A stretch of 64,000 bases of DNA from positions 107,426,570-107,490,569 of the forward strand of contig OZ025239.1 in the NCBI GenBank assembly GCA_964019155.1, in the 5' to 3' direction. Made by a program: the position numbers and the translations under genes. The stretch is from Osedax fenrisi (lineage: Eukaryota > Annelida > Polychaeta > Sabellida > Siboglinidae). Each line of letters opens with the position of its first letter. Positions within the stretch are counted from its first letter, which is position 1. The notes under the pieces are model-generated. The model was not told the origin of the DNA and ran no database searches. It saw only the letters and a program-made list of their open reading frames with translations. Positions 48,101 through 58,379 of the stretch are shown here, piece by piece.

Positions 48101-51100
48101 AAATATTATTATTAAGTGTATAAATATAATTATATTTCAAATATATATTAATTATTTATATTTATTTATAATAATATAAATCATTTATTAGAATACTTGC
48201 CATTTTACAATTTAAAATGTCATAAACTTTATAGTATTATAATAATATATATTACAACACTATTATATTATATAATTTATATAATATATATATTTTTATT
48301 TTATATTTTTTCTTGAATTTTTTATTTTTAAATTTATGATAAAGAAAAACCCAAAAAACCCAATAACCCAAAAACCTCACATATATTTCTTAGATTTTTG
48401 GGGTTTTTGCCAACCCTGCATACACTCAGAAAGTAGGACCGACTACATCCTGACCAATTAAAAATAGGTCATAAACAGGGATGGGGTCATATACGTATTT
48501 GTATTTAAATATGTTGATTTGGTATATTTGTATTTGTATTTGTATTTGAATGATTATTCAGTGATGTATTTGTATTTGTATTTGAGTGTCGTATTTGGTG
48601 TATTTGATCATATACAGTTTCAAATACACTTTTAAAAATTAATAATTTAATAGAATGTAGAATTTAAACAATTGATTTATGAATGTAAAAAAATAACAAC
48701 AAATTACCATTTATATTAATATTAATAAAGAATACATTTATTAAATAAAAAAAATTATATAATAGAAAAATAATTTACAAAGAATTTTATGAATACTATA
48801 TAAATTAATGAATCCCTTAAATTTATATTCTATATAGAAAATGTATAAATGTTATAAATTATAATTTATATATAATTATATATAACTCATAATATCCAAA
48901 GCAATCAGTCTATTGTTTACAGTTTTTTTTATTTTATTGATTTTCTTTAGATATTAAATGTATTTTAATTAGATTTAAATTAATTATTATGAATCTAGAA
49001 GGATAGGGATTATTAATGTATGATTTAATATTTAATGTGTTAATATTTGTATTTTGTATTTGTATTTGATGATTTAAGAAAAATGTATTTGTATTTGTAT
49101 TTGATAAAGTGTATTTGACCCCAACCCTTGTCATAAATAATATTTAGAATTGATATTATACAATTTAGTGTACACATTTATCGGCTTTCTTTAAAACCAC
49201 GGATGCCTTAACACGAGAGCGGCTTCGAAGGGACATTAGAGCCACATATGGTTATAAGTGAAAACTTCATCTAAGTTTTTGGATGAGATGAAAGGACTCC
49301 ACCAAAATATAATAACATAATATATATATATATATATACTCATACTATTTAAATTTGATTACATTTTAACACTGAATTTAACAGTTATTCTGATTTCTAT
49401 AACTCTAATATAAATAAATGTAAAGTAATTATTATTTTGCACAACAAAATATATCAAACGCATCCTATTATAAATCAATACCTATTCGTAACGTGTTTCA
49501 ATTTATTTTGATTCTAAAAATAATATTTCCACTTAGGATAAAATGCAAAAATGTGCTTCATTATTATTTCCTATTCAACATTCACCACTATTGCCTAGTA
49601 AACAGAGTGACATTACGCGCATGTGTATCCAACACTAGAGGAGCCACCTAGGGTATTGGGTTTACAAAGCAACACCACTCAGCCCAACTTAGCCCCTACC
49701 TCGCGCTCACACATCTACAGAATGCAATTATAATTGATGAACGCGCACGCGTGTTCGTACGAAAACGCATTCATTATCTGCAGCAGCAGCTTTAAACAGC
49801 TACACTATCAACCCCGTAGGCTATTATATACCTATTGTGTTGGTGAATAAATCAAGTGATACAGCTATAGCTTCATTAATCACTACCACACCCGTAACTC
49901 TACCTACTACCACCACTAGTATTAATACCATACTTAAGAGAGTGACTAATCGTATGAAGATTGTATTCGAAGAAATACTACTCATTGCATTTCTACTCTA
50001 TATATATATATATGTGATGTGGGTTTTTTGTACAATATATTCGGTATATATTTATTACTATATACTATTATTACCTATTATTAATATGATTGGAAAAGGG
50101 TCACAGGTCAGGAACGCCCCTTTTATTACGCCCCAATATTGCTTCCTTTACCTTCGGCCCTCGACGAAGCAACATCGTAATTGATACTGAGAGCTAAAAT
50201 CTCATCTGTTATTATTGTTATTATTATTATTTGTATTTAACGACTGTATATACTCTACGGTTCCGTAACGAATAAAGCAATACGAAAAATCTGACTTTAT
50301 AACATATATATGTGTGTGTAAATATAAAACATAATGTACGACGACCTGGTGACCCCTAGGTATGACTCAGTGGCTGAACGGCTGGAAGAAGAAGGGCTGG
50401 ATAACCTCGGCCGGCAAACCCGTCAAGAATAAGGACGACTTCATAGAACTGGACGAGAAAAGTGACGACCTCGCCATACAGTGGGTTAGTACTACTAACC
50501 TAGTAGTACTACCTAGTAGTACCTATTGGCATCCACAGGGAATGGGGGAACACGCCCCCCCCCCCGACCCTAGTAAGAAGGATGTTTTATAACGTCTAAG
50601 ATCTGGGGCCGGTTGCTCTGGAATATGTCTGGGATTGGCCAGAGACGATCTCAACCAGGACAATCCAAAGACAATCCTTATTTATAGGGATTATTGGGTT
50701 GCTCTGGGATTTTGTAAACATATCCTAGCTGAGATCAAGCTCAGCAATATTTCTAATAACATCCTTTTTTCAAATATTTAAAATATAGGAATTATAGTTA
50801 GAAATTACTTAATTATAATTCAATTATTAAAGGAAGTATATATATGTACATAGGAGTTTTATATAGTTTCGGAAATCCCATTTAATTTCAAGTAGAATCA
50901 ATAGATAATATTTGTATAAGTTAACACAACGATAAGTTAAGTGTTGTTAATTATTATAGTATATATAGTTAAGTGTACTAATTATTTTTTTAATTTTCTT
51001 TTCAAATATATGTTAAATATTATTTGAAATTACTTAATTATACTATCATATAGTTTCTAATATTATATTAAATATAAGTTAAATTATATTATTATTATCA

Positions 51101-54017
51101 TTAGTTTATTATATTATTTAATTTATTCTTATTAACACATACTTAAGACGATAATAGTAATTATTGATATAAATATAAATTGGTAGATGTATATTATTCA
51201 TTAATATATTATAGTATAAGATAGTTTTAAATATCATAATAATATTATATAATATTAGTATAACATAATTAAATGTATAAATAATATATAAAATCAACAT
51301 TAGTTAATATTAAAGTAATATTCGTTGAATATATTAAATATTTAATAAGTAAATATTAATAAAATGTATGTTATTCAGTTGCATACTATTAATTATAATA
51401 TTAAAATTAATTAGGATATCTATATAGTTTCTCGATATAATAAATAATATGTGTATAATATGATAACACAGGTAAAATTTTATATTATGAAATATAATTC
51501 TATTCTAATTCTATTTATAATTAACTAATCAAAACTAATAACACTATTAGTAGTTATATACAATTAATAAAATCGGTTTGGTGGTATAGAGGTTGAATTG
51601 CTGTATACAATGCCGAAGACCAGGCCTTCGATTCCCTTTGGAGGCATGTTTTTTTATTTTATAATATATAGTTTTTTTAATATAAATAAAAATAATATTA
51701 CTATTTACTAGAAATTATGTTGAATCCTTTTAAGAGGAAAAAGCATATTAATTGCATAAACTATAAAACGTAACATAAAATAAATAAAATTCTATAAAAT
51801 ATTAATATTATTATTTAATATTTTATATTTTATTATCATAATTATTAAAAATATTATATATGATGAAATATATTGAACTAGAAATTATTTCGATTTTATT
51901 TATAGTGTGTTCATTATTATATAGTATATTATATTTAAATATATATATATAGCTATATTATATATATTATAAAGTATATACATCTATATATAATATATTA
52001 TAATTATTATATATTACAATAATACAATTATGTGATTATGAGATTTGTTAGTGTGAAACCCGTTTTCCTAACGTTATTTAATGAAACTCAATATTAACTA
52101 TGATATGTTGTATTCTAATATTATATATATATATATATATAAATATATATATTATATAGGACCTATATTTCATATTTTAATATTTAATCCTATGTATTTT
52201 AAATTTAATTAGGACATCTATTTGTTATCCTTATTTGTTCACCTAAGTATCATAAAATTGTCCGAGTATTATACAAAGATATTTCCAGAGCTATCCGAAT
52301 GTCCTACGTGATAAATACAGCTAAAAATTCCCAGAGCAACCGATCCTCTATCTATCCTAGGACATTTATTTTTGTCCAGAGCAACCCGATTTACTGAGAT
52401 TTATCCAGAGATTGTCTCTGGATAGTAATAGGACATATTTTATTTCCAGAGCAACCAGCCCCTGATTTCCAACATCTTTAAATGTGTACCAATTTAATAG
52501 CGTATAAATATACACTTATTTTTGAGTTTTAGCTTCTAGAGTGACTTTCTGTAACCACAGCTGATCGATTATGTATTCGTAGATTTCTATCTCCTACAAT
52601 GCCTAATTTATCTACTCCAAAATATTACATTTTTATTGGTATATTTATTCATGTTTCATGACTTCAAGGATTATCAAAATGAATTACTTATTTTTTAATT
52701 AAAATACATTAATTTTTAAAAATTTAATAAAAATGTAAAACTGAATAATTAAACATTTAGTTTATATAATTATATACTATACATTATGAATGAGATCTAT
52801 ATAGTATATAAAAAGGACAGAAATTCTGCTAATGTATATTTTGGTCATATTGCAATATAGTCCAGCAGTATATATTTGAATTTAATATTCAAATACATGT
52901 AAAAACTTGTTTTAATAAATAATATTATATTAAATTCATAATATGATGTAATACTCATTATATTATTTGAAATGTGGACATCAATAATATAAAAAAAACA
53001 TCGTTCAATAAAAACCTAATTTATATTTAATTCGTATTTTTTAATATATTTATATAGAAATAAAAAATATGAATACATATTATTTTACAAATAAATCAAT
53101 ATCTCTGATTAATTTAATATAAGATAATAAACTAATTAATTTCAATATCTTTGAAATTATTGAAATATAATTAAATATACCACTGAACATGATCTAGTTT
53201 GGAGTAAAAAATGTAATCATTGAAGTGCGATAATAGCATACGTCCTTATTATTACACGGAACAAGATATAATGATAATAAAACAGAAAATATAATAACAT
53301 TTTAATTTTCTATAACTAAAATTACATTACATGACATCCGATTGCTATCTCTGCAATGTTCTTTGTTTACTCCAAGTGATAAACTTTCAGTTATATATTT
53401 AATTATATTTCAATCTTTGAATCAAAGATATTCATTTATCTGTCAAATAAAGATGCATTCATATTTCTAAATAAATATTTTATTAAAAATATGAATTTAT
53501 TTATAAATTAGGTTCGAATTGGACGATGTTTTTTTATAATATTTATGTCGAAATTCCAAATAATATAATGTGTGTTAAATTATATTATGATTAGTACTAC
53601 TGGACCATGATATGATATCACTATACCGGAAAATAAAAGTTTCACTAAATATACATTAGCAGTCTGTCGTTAGATATAAAATAGTCCTCGATATAAATAT
53701 TTTATTTTGTATATATTTCCTCTACTAATATGGTGTGAACTATTTTATTACTATTGAAATGTTCAGTATATTTATAGATGATAGTCATATTTTTTTGAAT
53801 AATTTAATTTATTTTTTTATTTTGTCTATCACTTACATTTGATCGAGAATCTCATTATTTATATATACTAATGATTTAATTATAAATAATTAATTTGTGA
53901 TAATTATTATGTATTCTACTTGACCAGGAATATGTGCCAGGACATAAGGGCATTCTGGGTAACGAAGCTGCGGATAAACTAGCAAAACTCGGAGCTAAAT
54001 CTTATAAGGCTGAATAA
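35072..54017 (+). CDS. RNASEH1: RNASEH1, ribonuclease H1, eight exons
   Basis: Coding exons: 35072-35160, 38754-38884, 39506-39607, 41055-41178, 43940-43994, 45076-45160, 50360-50484, 53928-54017. Phases agree at every junction; AATAAA follows at about 54111. Translation from the second ATG (35108) gives 254 residues: hybrid-binding domain (MPFYAVHKGKTVGVFETW, then GARFKKFDTLESAEEFV), a polar Lys/Ser-rich linker (exon 3) and the RNase H domain. Catalytic residues are all present in exon order: D112 (VVYTDGCC), E153 (TNNRAEIH), D177 (LYTDSQ) and D241 (GNEAAD), with the H231 loop (VPGHKG). The basic-protrusion region is WLNGWKKKGW. It cleaves RNA in RNA-DNA hybrids in nucleus and mitochondria. 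The in-frame ATG at 35072 adds MKCIFRYLNKVT, a possible short mitochondrial presequence. Exon 2 has an alternative donor at 38845 in the same phase. Two donors are GTTTGT. Confidence 0.97.
36057..37612. mobile_element. 1.56-kb hAT-like element in RNASEH1 intron 1, perfect target duplication
   Basis: Ends CAGTGATGGGCACC and, inverted, CAGTGATGGGCAGGATCG; TATACATA is duplicated on both sides (36049-36056 and 37613-37620). It shares termini and CCGATCC-rich sub-terminal sequence with the element at 28835-29585, and interior blocks (TCATTGTAC-GACGTACAATG region, TATGGTCAAAATAAC) also align. It is longer because a second element (36271-37176) sits inside it. It disrupts a copy of the GGACGAGTTGAG module. 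Confidence 0.93.
36271..37176. mobile_element. 906-bp hAT-like element nested in the previous one
   Basis: Ends TAGTGTTGTGAGTTAATAAA and, inverted, TAGTGTTGTTAAAAAACGCG, followed by AAAACGTGTTTT-type motifs. The flanks GGTATTAT (36263-36270) and TGTATTAT (37177-37184) are an 8-bp duplication with one mismatch. Non-coding, very AT-rich. The T(A/C)GTGTTGT end is shared with the element at 39896-40806. Confidence 0.85.
38260..38716. mobile_element. 5' part of the TTAA-flanked element, second copy
   Basis: It starts GGGTGCAAGCTGGGGTTGGG after TTAA (38256-38259) and parallels 30285 onwards for about 430 bp (AACATGTTAATT-type words, ACAATATCCTGTCAA, AAGAAGTAGTAGGCATTTA). Similarity is lost about 40 bp before RNASEH1 exon 2, so the exon's upstream intron sequence is derived from this transposon. 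Confidence 0.75.
39772..39883 (+). mobile_element. tRNA-derived SINE, 5'-truncated copy 3
   Basis: Only the 3' part (GGCTTCGAAGGGACATTAGA to CTCCACCAAATAAAAATAAC) is present, in RNASEH1 intron 3. Confidence 0.88.
39896..40806. mobile_element. hAT-like element with internal GTATCAGTATC repeats
   Basis: Ends TAGTGTTGTCAAATTT and, inverted, TAGCGTTGTCATTCGG, inserted in a (TA)n tract that hides the exact target duplication. The left sub-terminal zone (39925-40215) is an array of GTATCAGTATCGT words separated by GACAGC-type hairpin motifs; the right zone (40600-40790) is an array of AGTCCGAAATAGTCCGA words. No transposase frame. It lies in RNASEH1 intron 3. Confidence 0.82.
41647..42161 (+). CDS. 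Small unrecognised two-exon gene inside RNASEH1 intron 4
   Basis: Exon 1 is 41647-41700 (ATG at 41647; donor CAAG|GTTTAT) and exon 2 is 42015-42161 (acceptor TTTATAG|ATTTTACGG; stop TAA). They join in phase 0 to give 66 residues, MGRLTTRQLSRRNQDTIK followed by ILRVDAAARDATRVKASKKK, then EGRRARQRRQISSKDYGSG and LLL. It is strongly basic and Ala/Arg/Lys-rich, like small nucleolar or ribosome-associated proteins, but I do not recognise a family. AATAAA lies about 30 bp after the stop. Upstream are two CCAAT-type (ATTGG) and several GCGCCAT/ATGGCGC words, which suggest its own promoter. It is on the same strand as its host, so read-through or alternative use as RNASEH1 sequence cannot be excluded; the frame does not fit RNASEH1 splicing. 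Confidence 0.55.
41702..42014. repeat. 180-bp-spaced duplication inside the small gene's intron
   Basis: 41702-41834 and 41882-42014 are near-identical (ATAAAACGTCAGATAAATGT in both). The first copy ends TTTCAATTTGATA and the second TTTCAATTTTATAG, so only the second provides the AG acceptor. Confidence 0.9.
42931..43193. mobile_element. 263-bp MITE in RNASEH1 intron 4
   Basis: The ends GACTTTCACACCAAAAACAG and, inverted, TTGCTTTCACACAAACAAAT are followed on both sides by AGCCCGAT. A 46-bp near-perfect hairpin (43082-43127, arm CTATAAGTACAGACCG) lies inside. Frames reading through it are not genes. Confidence 0.78.
44752..44806. repeat. (CA)n microsatellite
   Basis: CA repeat with two CTCA interruptions, in RNASEH1 intron 5. 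Confidence 0.95.
44907..45024. mobile_element. MITE relative of the GGTAACC family, truncated on the right
   Basis: The left end GGTAACCAGTGATCTTGTGC and the inner words GCGTAAATTCTA and GCGCACGAGATCACTCC match the elements at 16476 and 24859; the right terminal GGTATCC is missing. It ends 51 bp before RNASEH1 exon 6. Confidence 0.7.
45519..46712. repeat. 54-bp satellite-like array, about 22 units
   Basis: The unit contains GTGTAACCTCCCACAATAGC, GTGTGTGGTAGAAGCTACCC and TTATCTCTCTCTAC. Units are almost identical, with only GAG/GTG variants, CT-length changes and a few shortened units lacking TTATCTCT. As 54 is a multiple of three and the unit lacks stops in some frames, both strands show long repetitive frames; these are not genes. 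It lies in RNASEH1 intron 6. Confidence 0.97.
46799..46880 (+). mobile_element. LINE 3' end with ATTC tail, copy 2
   Basis: Matches 24039-24119 over about 80 bp (TATAAGCTAAACATAGCTTC, GGTATCCCTCCGATTATTAT) and ends in imperfect ATTCA repeats. Confidence 0.7.
47147..48418. mobile_element. 1.27-kb hAT-like element, perfect target duplication
   Basis: Ends CAGGGTTGGCAGAAGTAGGG and, inverted, CAGGGTTGGCAAAAACCCC. CATACACT is duplicated on both sides (47139-47146 and 48419-48426). The sub-terminal GGGTTTTTGGG words relate it to 22324-23047. It carries a pogo-like element. Confidence 0.94.
47323..48036. mobile_element. 714-bp pogo/Tc1-like element with TA target
   Basis: Ends CAGTAAAACCTCTCTATAAG and, inverted, the same 20 bases. 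TA flanks both ends (47321-47322 and 48037-48038), but the left flank is itself TA repeat. The sub-terminal zones repeat AACCTCTTTATAAGAAA. CAGTRAAACCTCTATAA-type ends with TA target are typical of pogo-group elements. No transposase frame. Confidence 0.9.
48476..49129. mobile_element. 654-bp hAT-like element, perfect target duplication
   Basis: Ends CAGGGATGGGGTC and, inverted, AAGGGTTGGGGTC. GTCATAAA is duplicated on both sides (48468-48475 and 49130-49137). The sub-terminal zones are arrays of TGTATTTG words. It sits inside the body of SINE copy 4. Confidence 0.92.
50605..52462. mobile_element. 1.86-kb TIR element in RNASEH1 intron 7
   Basis: Ends GGGGCCGGTTGCTCTGGAA and, inverted, GGGGCTGGTTGCTCTGGAA; sub-terminal zones repeat TTGCTCTGG, AGGACA and CCAGAGACAATCTC words on both sides. 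GGG(G)C..GTTGC ends resemble PIF/Harbinger or ISL2EU-type elements, but I see no clear 2- or 3-bp duplication. The interior is non-coding and holds a tRNA-like sequence. It begins 120 bp after RNASEH1 exon 7. Confidence 0.75.
51573..51645 (+). pseudogene. tRNA-like sequence
   Basis: Contains TGGTATAGAGG (A-box-like) and CCTTCGATTCC (B-box-like) and could form an anticodon arm with a GTA loop. The acceptor and T stems do not pair, so this is a tRNA pseudogene or a SINE head, not a working tRNA. Confidence 0.35.
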
Positions 54018-54159
54018 CAACAATGTGATAATACGCAACCTGTTCAAAGATAAGAGTGTAATAATCTACGTTCATTGTTATACACGGAAACTTTTGCTAT
54101 ATTTATACGGAAATAAATGTTAACTTTTTATTCATTGCGTTTTCATTTCAAATTTACGT

Positions 54160-54166
54160 TTATTCA
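54160..54166 (-). terminator. Probable ELOC polyadenylation signal
   Basis: AATAAA on the minus strand (TTGAATAAACG) about 185 nt after the ELOC stop. The RNASEH1 AATAAA on the plus strand is at about 54111, so the two 3' UTRs end within about 50 bp of each other. Confidence 0.5.
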
Positions 54167-54349
54167 ACAGGGGTGTAACATACAATTGTTCAGGGAATAC
54201 GATAAAATAAATATATGTAAATAAAATAATAAATAATAAACAAATAATAGACTTAATGCTTCGCGAATTATTATTGTACAGTATAATTTCAATATTAAAT
54301 ATAGTTAATTTCGACATTACTCCGTCTCCGCCTCCTCCTCGGGGGGGGT

Positions 54350-57300
54350 TCAACAATCGAGGAAGTTGGCCGCCATCAGCAGTTCAAGGGCGACCTCGGG
54401 TGCTATCGGAAACTCTGGTATTTCGGCCGAAGAGTTCGTGTAGCGAATCTTGTAGTTGAAGTACATGCACACCTTTTGAAGTACGTGAGACCTGCGGGAC
54501 GCAAGCGCTGAATTACTCTCGACTGATAGATCACCGACTATATAGCTTGTTATCGGTAGTAAGGTGGTATGATTCATAGCGCGCGCGTCTTAAAACGAAT
54601 AAATTAGACAGAACATGGTACTATCCATTCCACTCGGCAACTTATTAACGCTTGTTAACATTATATTATCATTGTAACGATACACTAGTGACTTACATAC
54701 TATTTACATTATAATTATTATTACTAGCACACTTCAGTTTACACATTGTGTAGATATTCAAGAAGTACATTTAGTATGAGTATGATAAGATGATATTGTA
54801 CAATAGTAGTGTTCTGATTGACTATAGAGAATGAGGTCAATGTTCACAGACTACTTAGTCTAGGAACAGTGGTTTAGTTGTAACCAACAGGCCACAATAA
54901 CATAACATATTGTATCATCTAGTACCATATTGTCTAGTATTATGTGTGACTGTCATGCATATAAATATACATAATTCATCTATAGCTCTTAACACACATG
55001 CAATCATAGAACATATGTTCATGTAATTCCATGTGCATGATTAATGGCCAGTCTGATAACCAGGTTTATAGGCCTGGTTCTTTGTTATCATGTTAGCATA
55101 GATAGCCAGATCTACATTATTGTATGACTAATATTTAACTACAACACAATATATATATAGAATATACCAATATTTTTTAATAATAAACATATTATTTGAA
55201 ATTTAATTGACTAGAAATAAATATCACTAAGTTGAAGTAAAACAGAAATTTATATTATAATTATTGTTATATATAAAATTTCTAATATTTTATTAAAAAG
55301 TATATGACTATAATAGGATAATTAAAATTCATTATTATACCAGCAGCTTGAATCATAAAACTACATTCAATTTATCATACACTAAATTATTGGAAATGAT
55401 TAAATAATATTAAAATAGTGATACTAATGATATTGTTCTTACATATTATTTTATAATCCATTAATATATTTAATATATAACTTGGTAATAAATATTTAAA
55501 CAAAGGGTTTTTATGTATTAAATAAAATACTAGTTGAGAGTGATCTCAAGCAGATTGTAAATATGTCAACCACTGAAATCGCCATACTTATGAGCTACTT
55601 CTATAAGCAAATGAAAATATGGTCTTAGAATTGATGAGTTTGTCATTGGTATCATCACAGATTCATATTACCTATCCTACTTATTTACTTATGTATAAAC
55701 ACTGCGTTTGTAGTGCACTAACAGAAAAGGAGTTACGGCAATGTTTAAATTTCTTAAGTCATTATTTTTAATATGTAATTAGTACTTCAAACAACCTCAC
55801 ATTAGGAGAACATTTTATGTGATATTTTATAATGAAATATAATTTTTAGAAAATAAATATATATGCTTACTTATATTTTATATTATATTATATATTTTTT
55901 ATTAGTCCTATCTATATATACTAAAATGCATCTAATATTTATTTATAAACTACATATCTCTAATAAAAACATAAATAGATAAGAATTTCATATATAATAT
56001 TTAATTTATTATACAAAGATATTATATATATATTTATTAGATAATTATGTATAAGTTAAATTAATTCTAAATTATCATATCATATAATTACTATATATTA
56101 TAAATATTTAAATTTATTATAGATATTAAAGAAATTGATATAATTGTTATTAATGAATATTTTAATACAGTAGTATAAAATAATTAAATCTATGGATATA
56201 ATATTGAATATCTATTCATTTGTAATATATATATATATATATATATATAGATCTATTAAATATATCTTATAATAATAAATACATTACATCTGTTATATTA
56301 AATAGTAGTATTTAATTTTAATTTCATATAACTTAATCATATTATATCAAAATAAGTTATATTTTAATGTTCAAATTATATAATTAATCAAGATATAAAA
56401 TAAGATATATAATATTAATTAATAATAATAACAATTTAATATTAACTATAACTATAATTAATTATTATAAACATATTATCTAAAGAGAAGAGAATATAAT
56501 TGCATGTAACCTATGTTAATTAATAATGTTTGTTATTAAATATAAAAAATGTATATATTTATACATGTTACCCAATATTAGCAACAAATAACCCTAATTT
56601 AATATATGGCGCTGGTATAGAATGAACATATAAGTACAAATAAGCTGGCAATATCATGCACTAAAACAATATAGATAGCTTATTTTTTATAATAACAGGT
56701 ATATATATCGTGTTATCATTATAATTCAGGGTGTAAAGTTCAACATATGTAGTGGCGTATATCAAAGTCTATCAAAGTCTATAGCACTAGCACCCATATA
56801 GGGTGATAACGTTATCGCAGTAGAGATTGCAGTTCGCCTGGCTAAGAGACATACTAACGGGATTTCACGAAAGTTGATCATATTCGTTTCATGTTCGGAG
56901 AATTGACCTGAATGAGATAATGCCACGTTATACAATATATATTAACATATATCTATCGCGCTGTAGTACGGTCGTCAAGACGCATGTAGATCTATTGAAA
57001 GGGTTATAAATGGACGCTCGCTTATAAATGGTTACAGATAAAGCGCGGATTACAAGCGAATTTTCAACTGAAATGAAGTTTACCCTACAGATGTACGTAA
57101 TGTGTGGTAGATAAACAGTAGAATACGATACATATACACCATAATAAAGAATGCACTCTATTGGACAGGTGTTACTAAAGGCGGAGGAGAATGTGGGCAC
57201 GGTATTAGAACTACAACTTAATACAGTGGGGCTGTCAGTTGGAGATACAGGTAACGGGAGGAGAGAGGAGAGGATATCGCCTGCCCTTAAGTATTATACT

Positions 57301-58087
57301 TATTAGCACCTATAGTTGATTATTGAATAGGAGTTATAATTAAAATATAAATTACATTTATGTAATTTATATTTTAATATATATATATATATATAATATA
57401 TTATATATATATATATTAATATATAAATGTATTTATATTTGATTATATTTAGGTTATGTATACGGCGTTAAATATTACAAAATAGAGCATATTTACGATA
57501 GTGGTAGCAGATATAAACTGAGGCAAGCGAGGTGGAGATAGTGGTAGCAGATATAAACTGCGGCAAGCGAGGTGGAGATAGTGGTAGCAGATATAAACTG
57601 CGGCAAGCGAGGTGGAGATAGTGGTAGCAGATATAAACTGCGGCAAGCGAGGTGGAGATAGTGGTAGCAGATATAAACTGCGGCAAGCGGAGCGGAGATA
57701 GTGGTAGCAGATATAAACTGCGGCAAGAGGAGCGGAGATAGTGGTAGCAGATATAAACTGCGGCAAGAGGAGCGGAGATAGTGGTAGCAGATATAAACTG
57801 CGGCAAGAGGAGCGGAGATAGTGGTAGCGGCCGGTATTCGAATTGCCCGCGCCGAGAGGGAGTCGCCGCGAACTCTAACCTGGACCGGAGAGCATGGCCT
57901 TGATGGTACCCGAGGTGAGCGCGTGTTCCCGCTTCACGATGAACTCGTAATTGTCGGCCGACACGAGCTTCACGTACATCGCGTCCGGACCCTCGGTGGA
58001 GCCGAACTTAGAGAACGTGTCGTCCACGTCTGTCATCTTAGCCGCCGCAGCCGCTGCCCCTGCACCCATTTCTTCAGACATTTTCAT
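54350..58087 (-). CDS. ELOC: ELOC, Elongin C
   Basis: Minus-strand exons: 57880-58087, 56859-56907 (only 49 nt) and 54350-54491 (stop TGA). GT-AG borders and phases match, giving 132 residues. The core is almost identical to animal Elongin C: EGPDAMYVKLVSADNYEFIV, KREHALTSGTIKAMLSGPG, then the short exon QFSEHETNMINFREI, then SHVLQKVCMYFNYKIRYTNS and PEFPIAPEVALELLMAANF ending LDC. Elongin C is the BTB/Skp1-fold adaptor that binds Elongin B, BC-box proteins and Cul2/Cul5 ubiquitin ligases, and Elongin A in transcription elongation. The N-terminus is about 20 residues longer than in human, with a run of Ala (MGAGAAAAAAK); an internal Met (MTDVDD) could be an alternative start. Intron 1 begins beside a 40-bp tandem array. 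The gene converges on RNASEH1. Confidence 0.97.
54492..56858. other. ELOC intron 2
   Basis: AT-rich intron with no repeat termini or coding signal that I can name apart from a (TA)n tract at about 56229-56249. Confidence 0.6.
57497..57828. repeat. 40-bp tandem array in ELOC intron 1, about 8 copies
   Basis: Unit GATAGTGGTAGCAGATATAA plus ACTGCGGCAAGCGAGGTGGA. The four left copies end CAAGCGAGGTGGA and the four right copies CAAG(A/C)GGAGCGGA, so two sub-families were amplified separately. The array ends about 50 bp from the exon 1 donor. Repetitive frames in all three minus-strand phases are artefacts. Confidence 0.96.
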
Positions 58088-58276
58088 ACGCTTGATAACC
58101 TCTAGCGCTGGCGGGTGGTAGATAGCGATTAAAGCGACGGTGGTGGATGATAGTGCACCGGCGACGGATTATGAATGAGCGTTAGGCAATGATACGCGTA
58201 CATAAAAAACTAATCGCGAATGATAAGAATGTATTAGTCATTTACTATGACTCGTGTTTAAATGATGTTTTATCGT

Positions 58277-58379
58277 GTTATGGTTTATTAGTGATTAGTT
58301 ATGCCTTTAAATGAATTATTGACTTTACTTATATAAATTATATTATATTATGCATAACTAATCGCTAATAAACCATAAC
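58277..58379. repeat. Foldback element upstream of ELOC
   Basis: Arms GTTATGGTTTATTAGTGATT and, inverted, GTTATGGTTTATTAGCGATT, both continuing AGTTATGC; AT-rich loop. It lies about 190 bp upstream of the ELOC start codon. Confidence 0.87.

Larger units (their letters stand above)
47111..49319 (+). mobile_element. tRNA-derived SINE, copy 4, split by two hAT-like elements
   Basis: SINE head at 47111-47146 (TAGGTGGCTAGTAGACTACG, then GTCATACACT), middle at 48419-48475 (CAGAAAGTAGGACC) and 3' part at 49130-49319 (CGGCTTCGAAGGGACATTAG, AAGGACTCCACCAAAA). The joints fall exactly at the hAT insertions and the pieces are collinear with the full copies at 13480 and 15259. In RNASEH1 intron 6. Confidence 0.87.

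Noticed and set aside
49837..50184. 115-codon plus-strand frame in RNASEH1 intron 6
   Set aside because: Low-complexity Thr and Tyr/Ile stretches, no family resemblance; the right end looks like degraded repeat sequence.
57449..57806. Three overlapping minus-strand frames of about 77-112 codons
   Set aside because: All three phases read the same 40-bp tandem repeat in the ELOC intron.
57821..58105. Plus-strand 94-codon frame
   Set aside because: It is antisense to ELOC exon 1, whose protein is clearly conserved.
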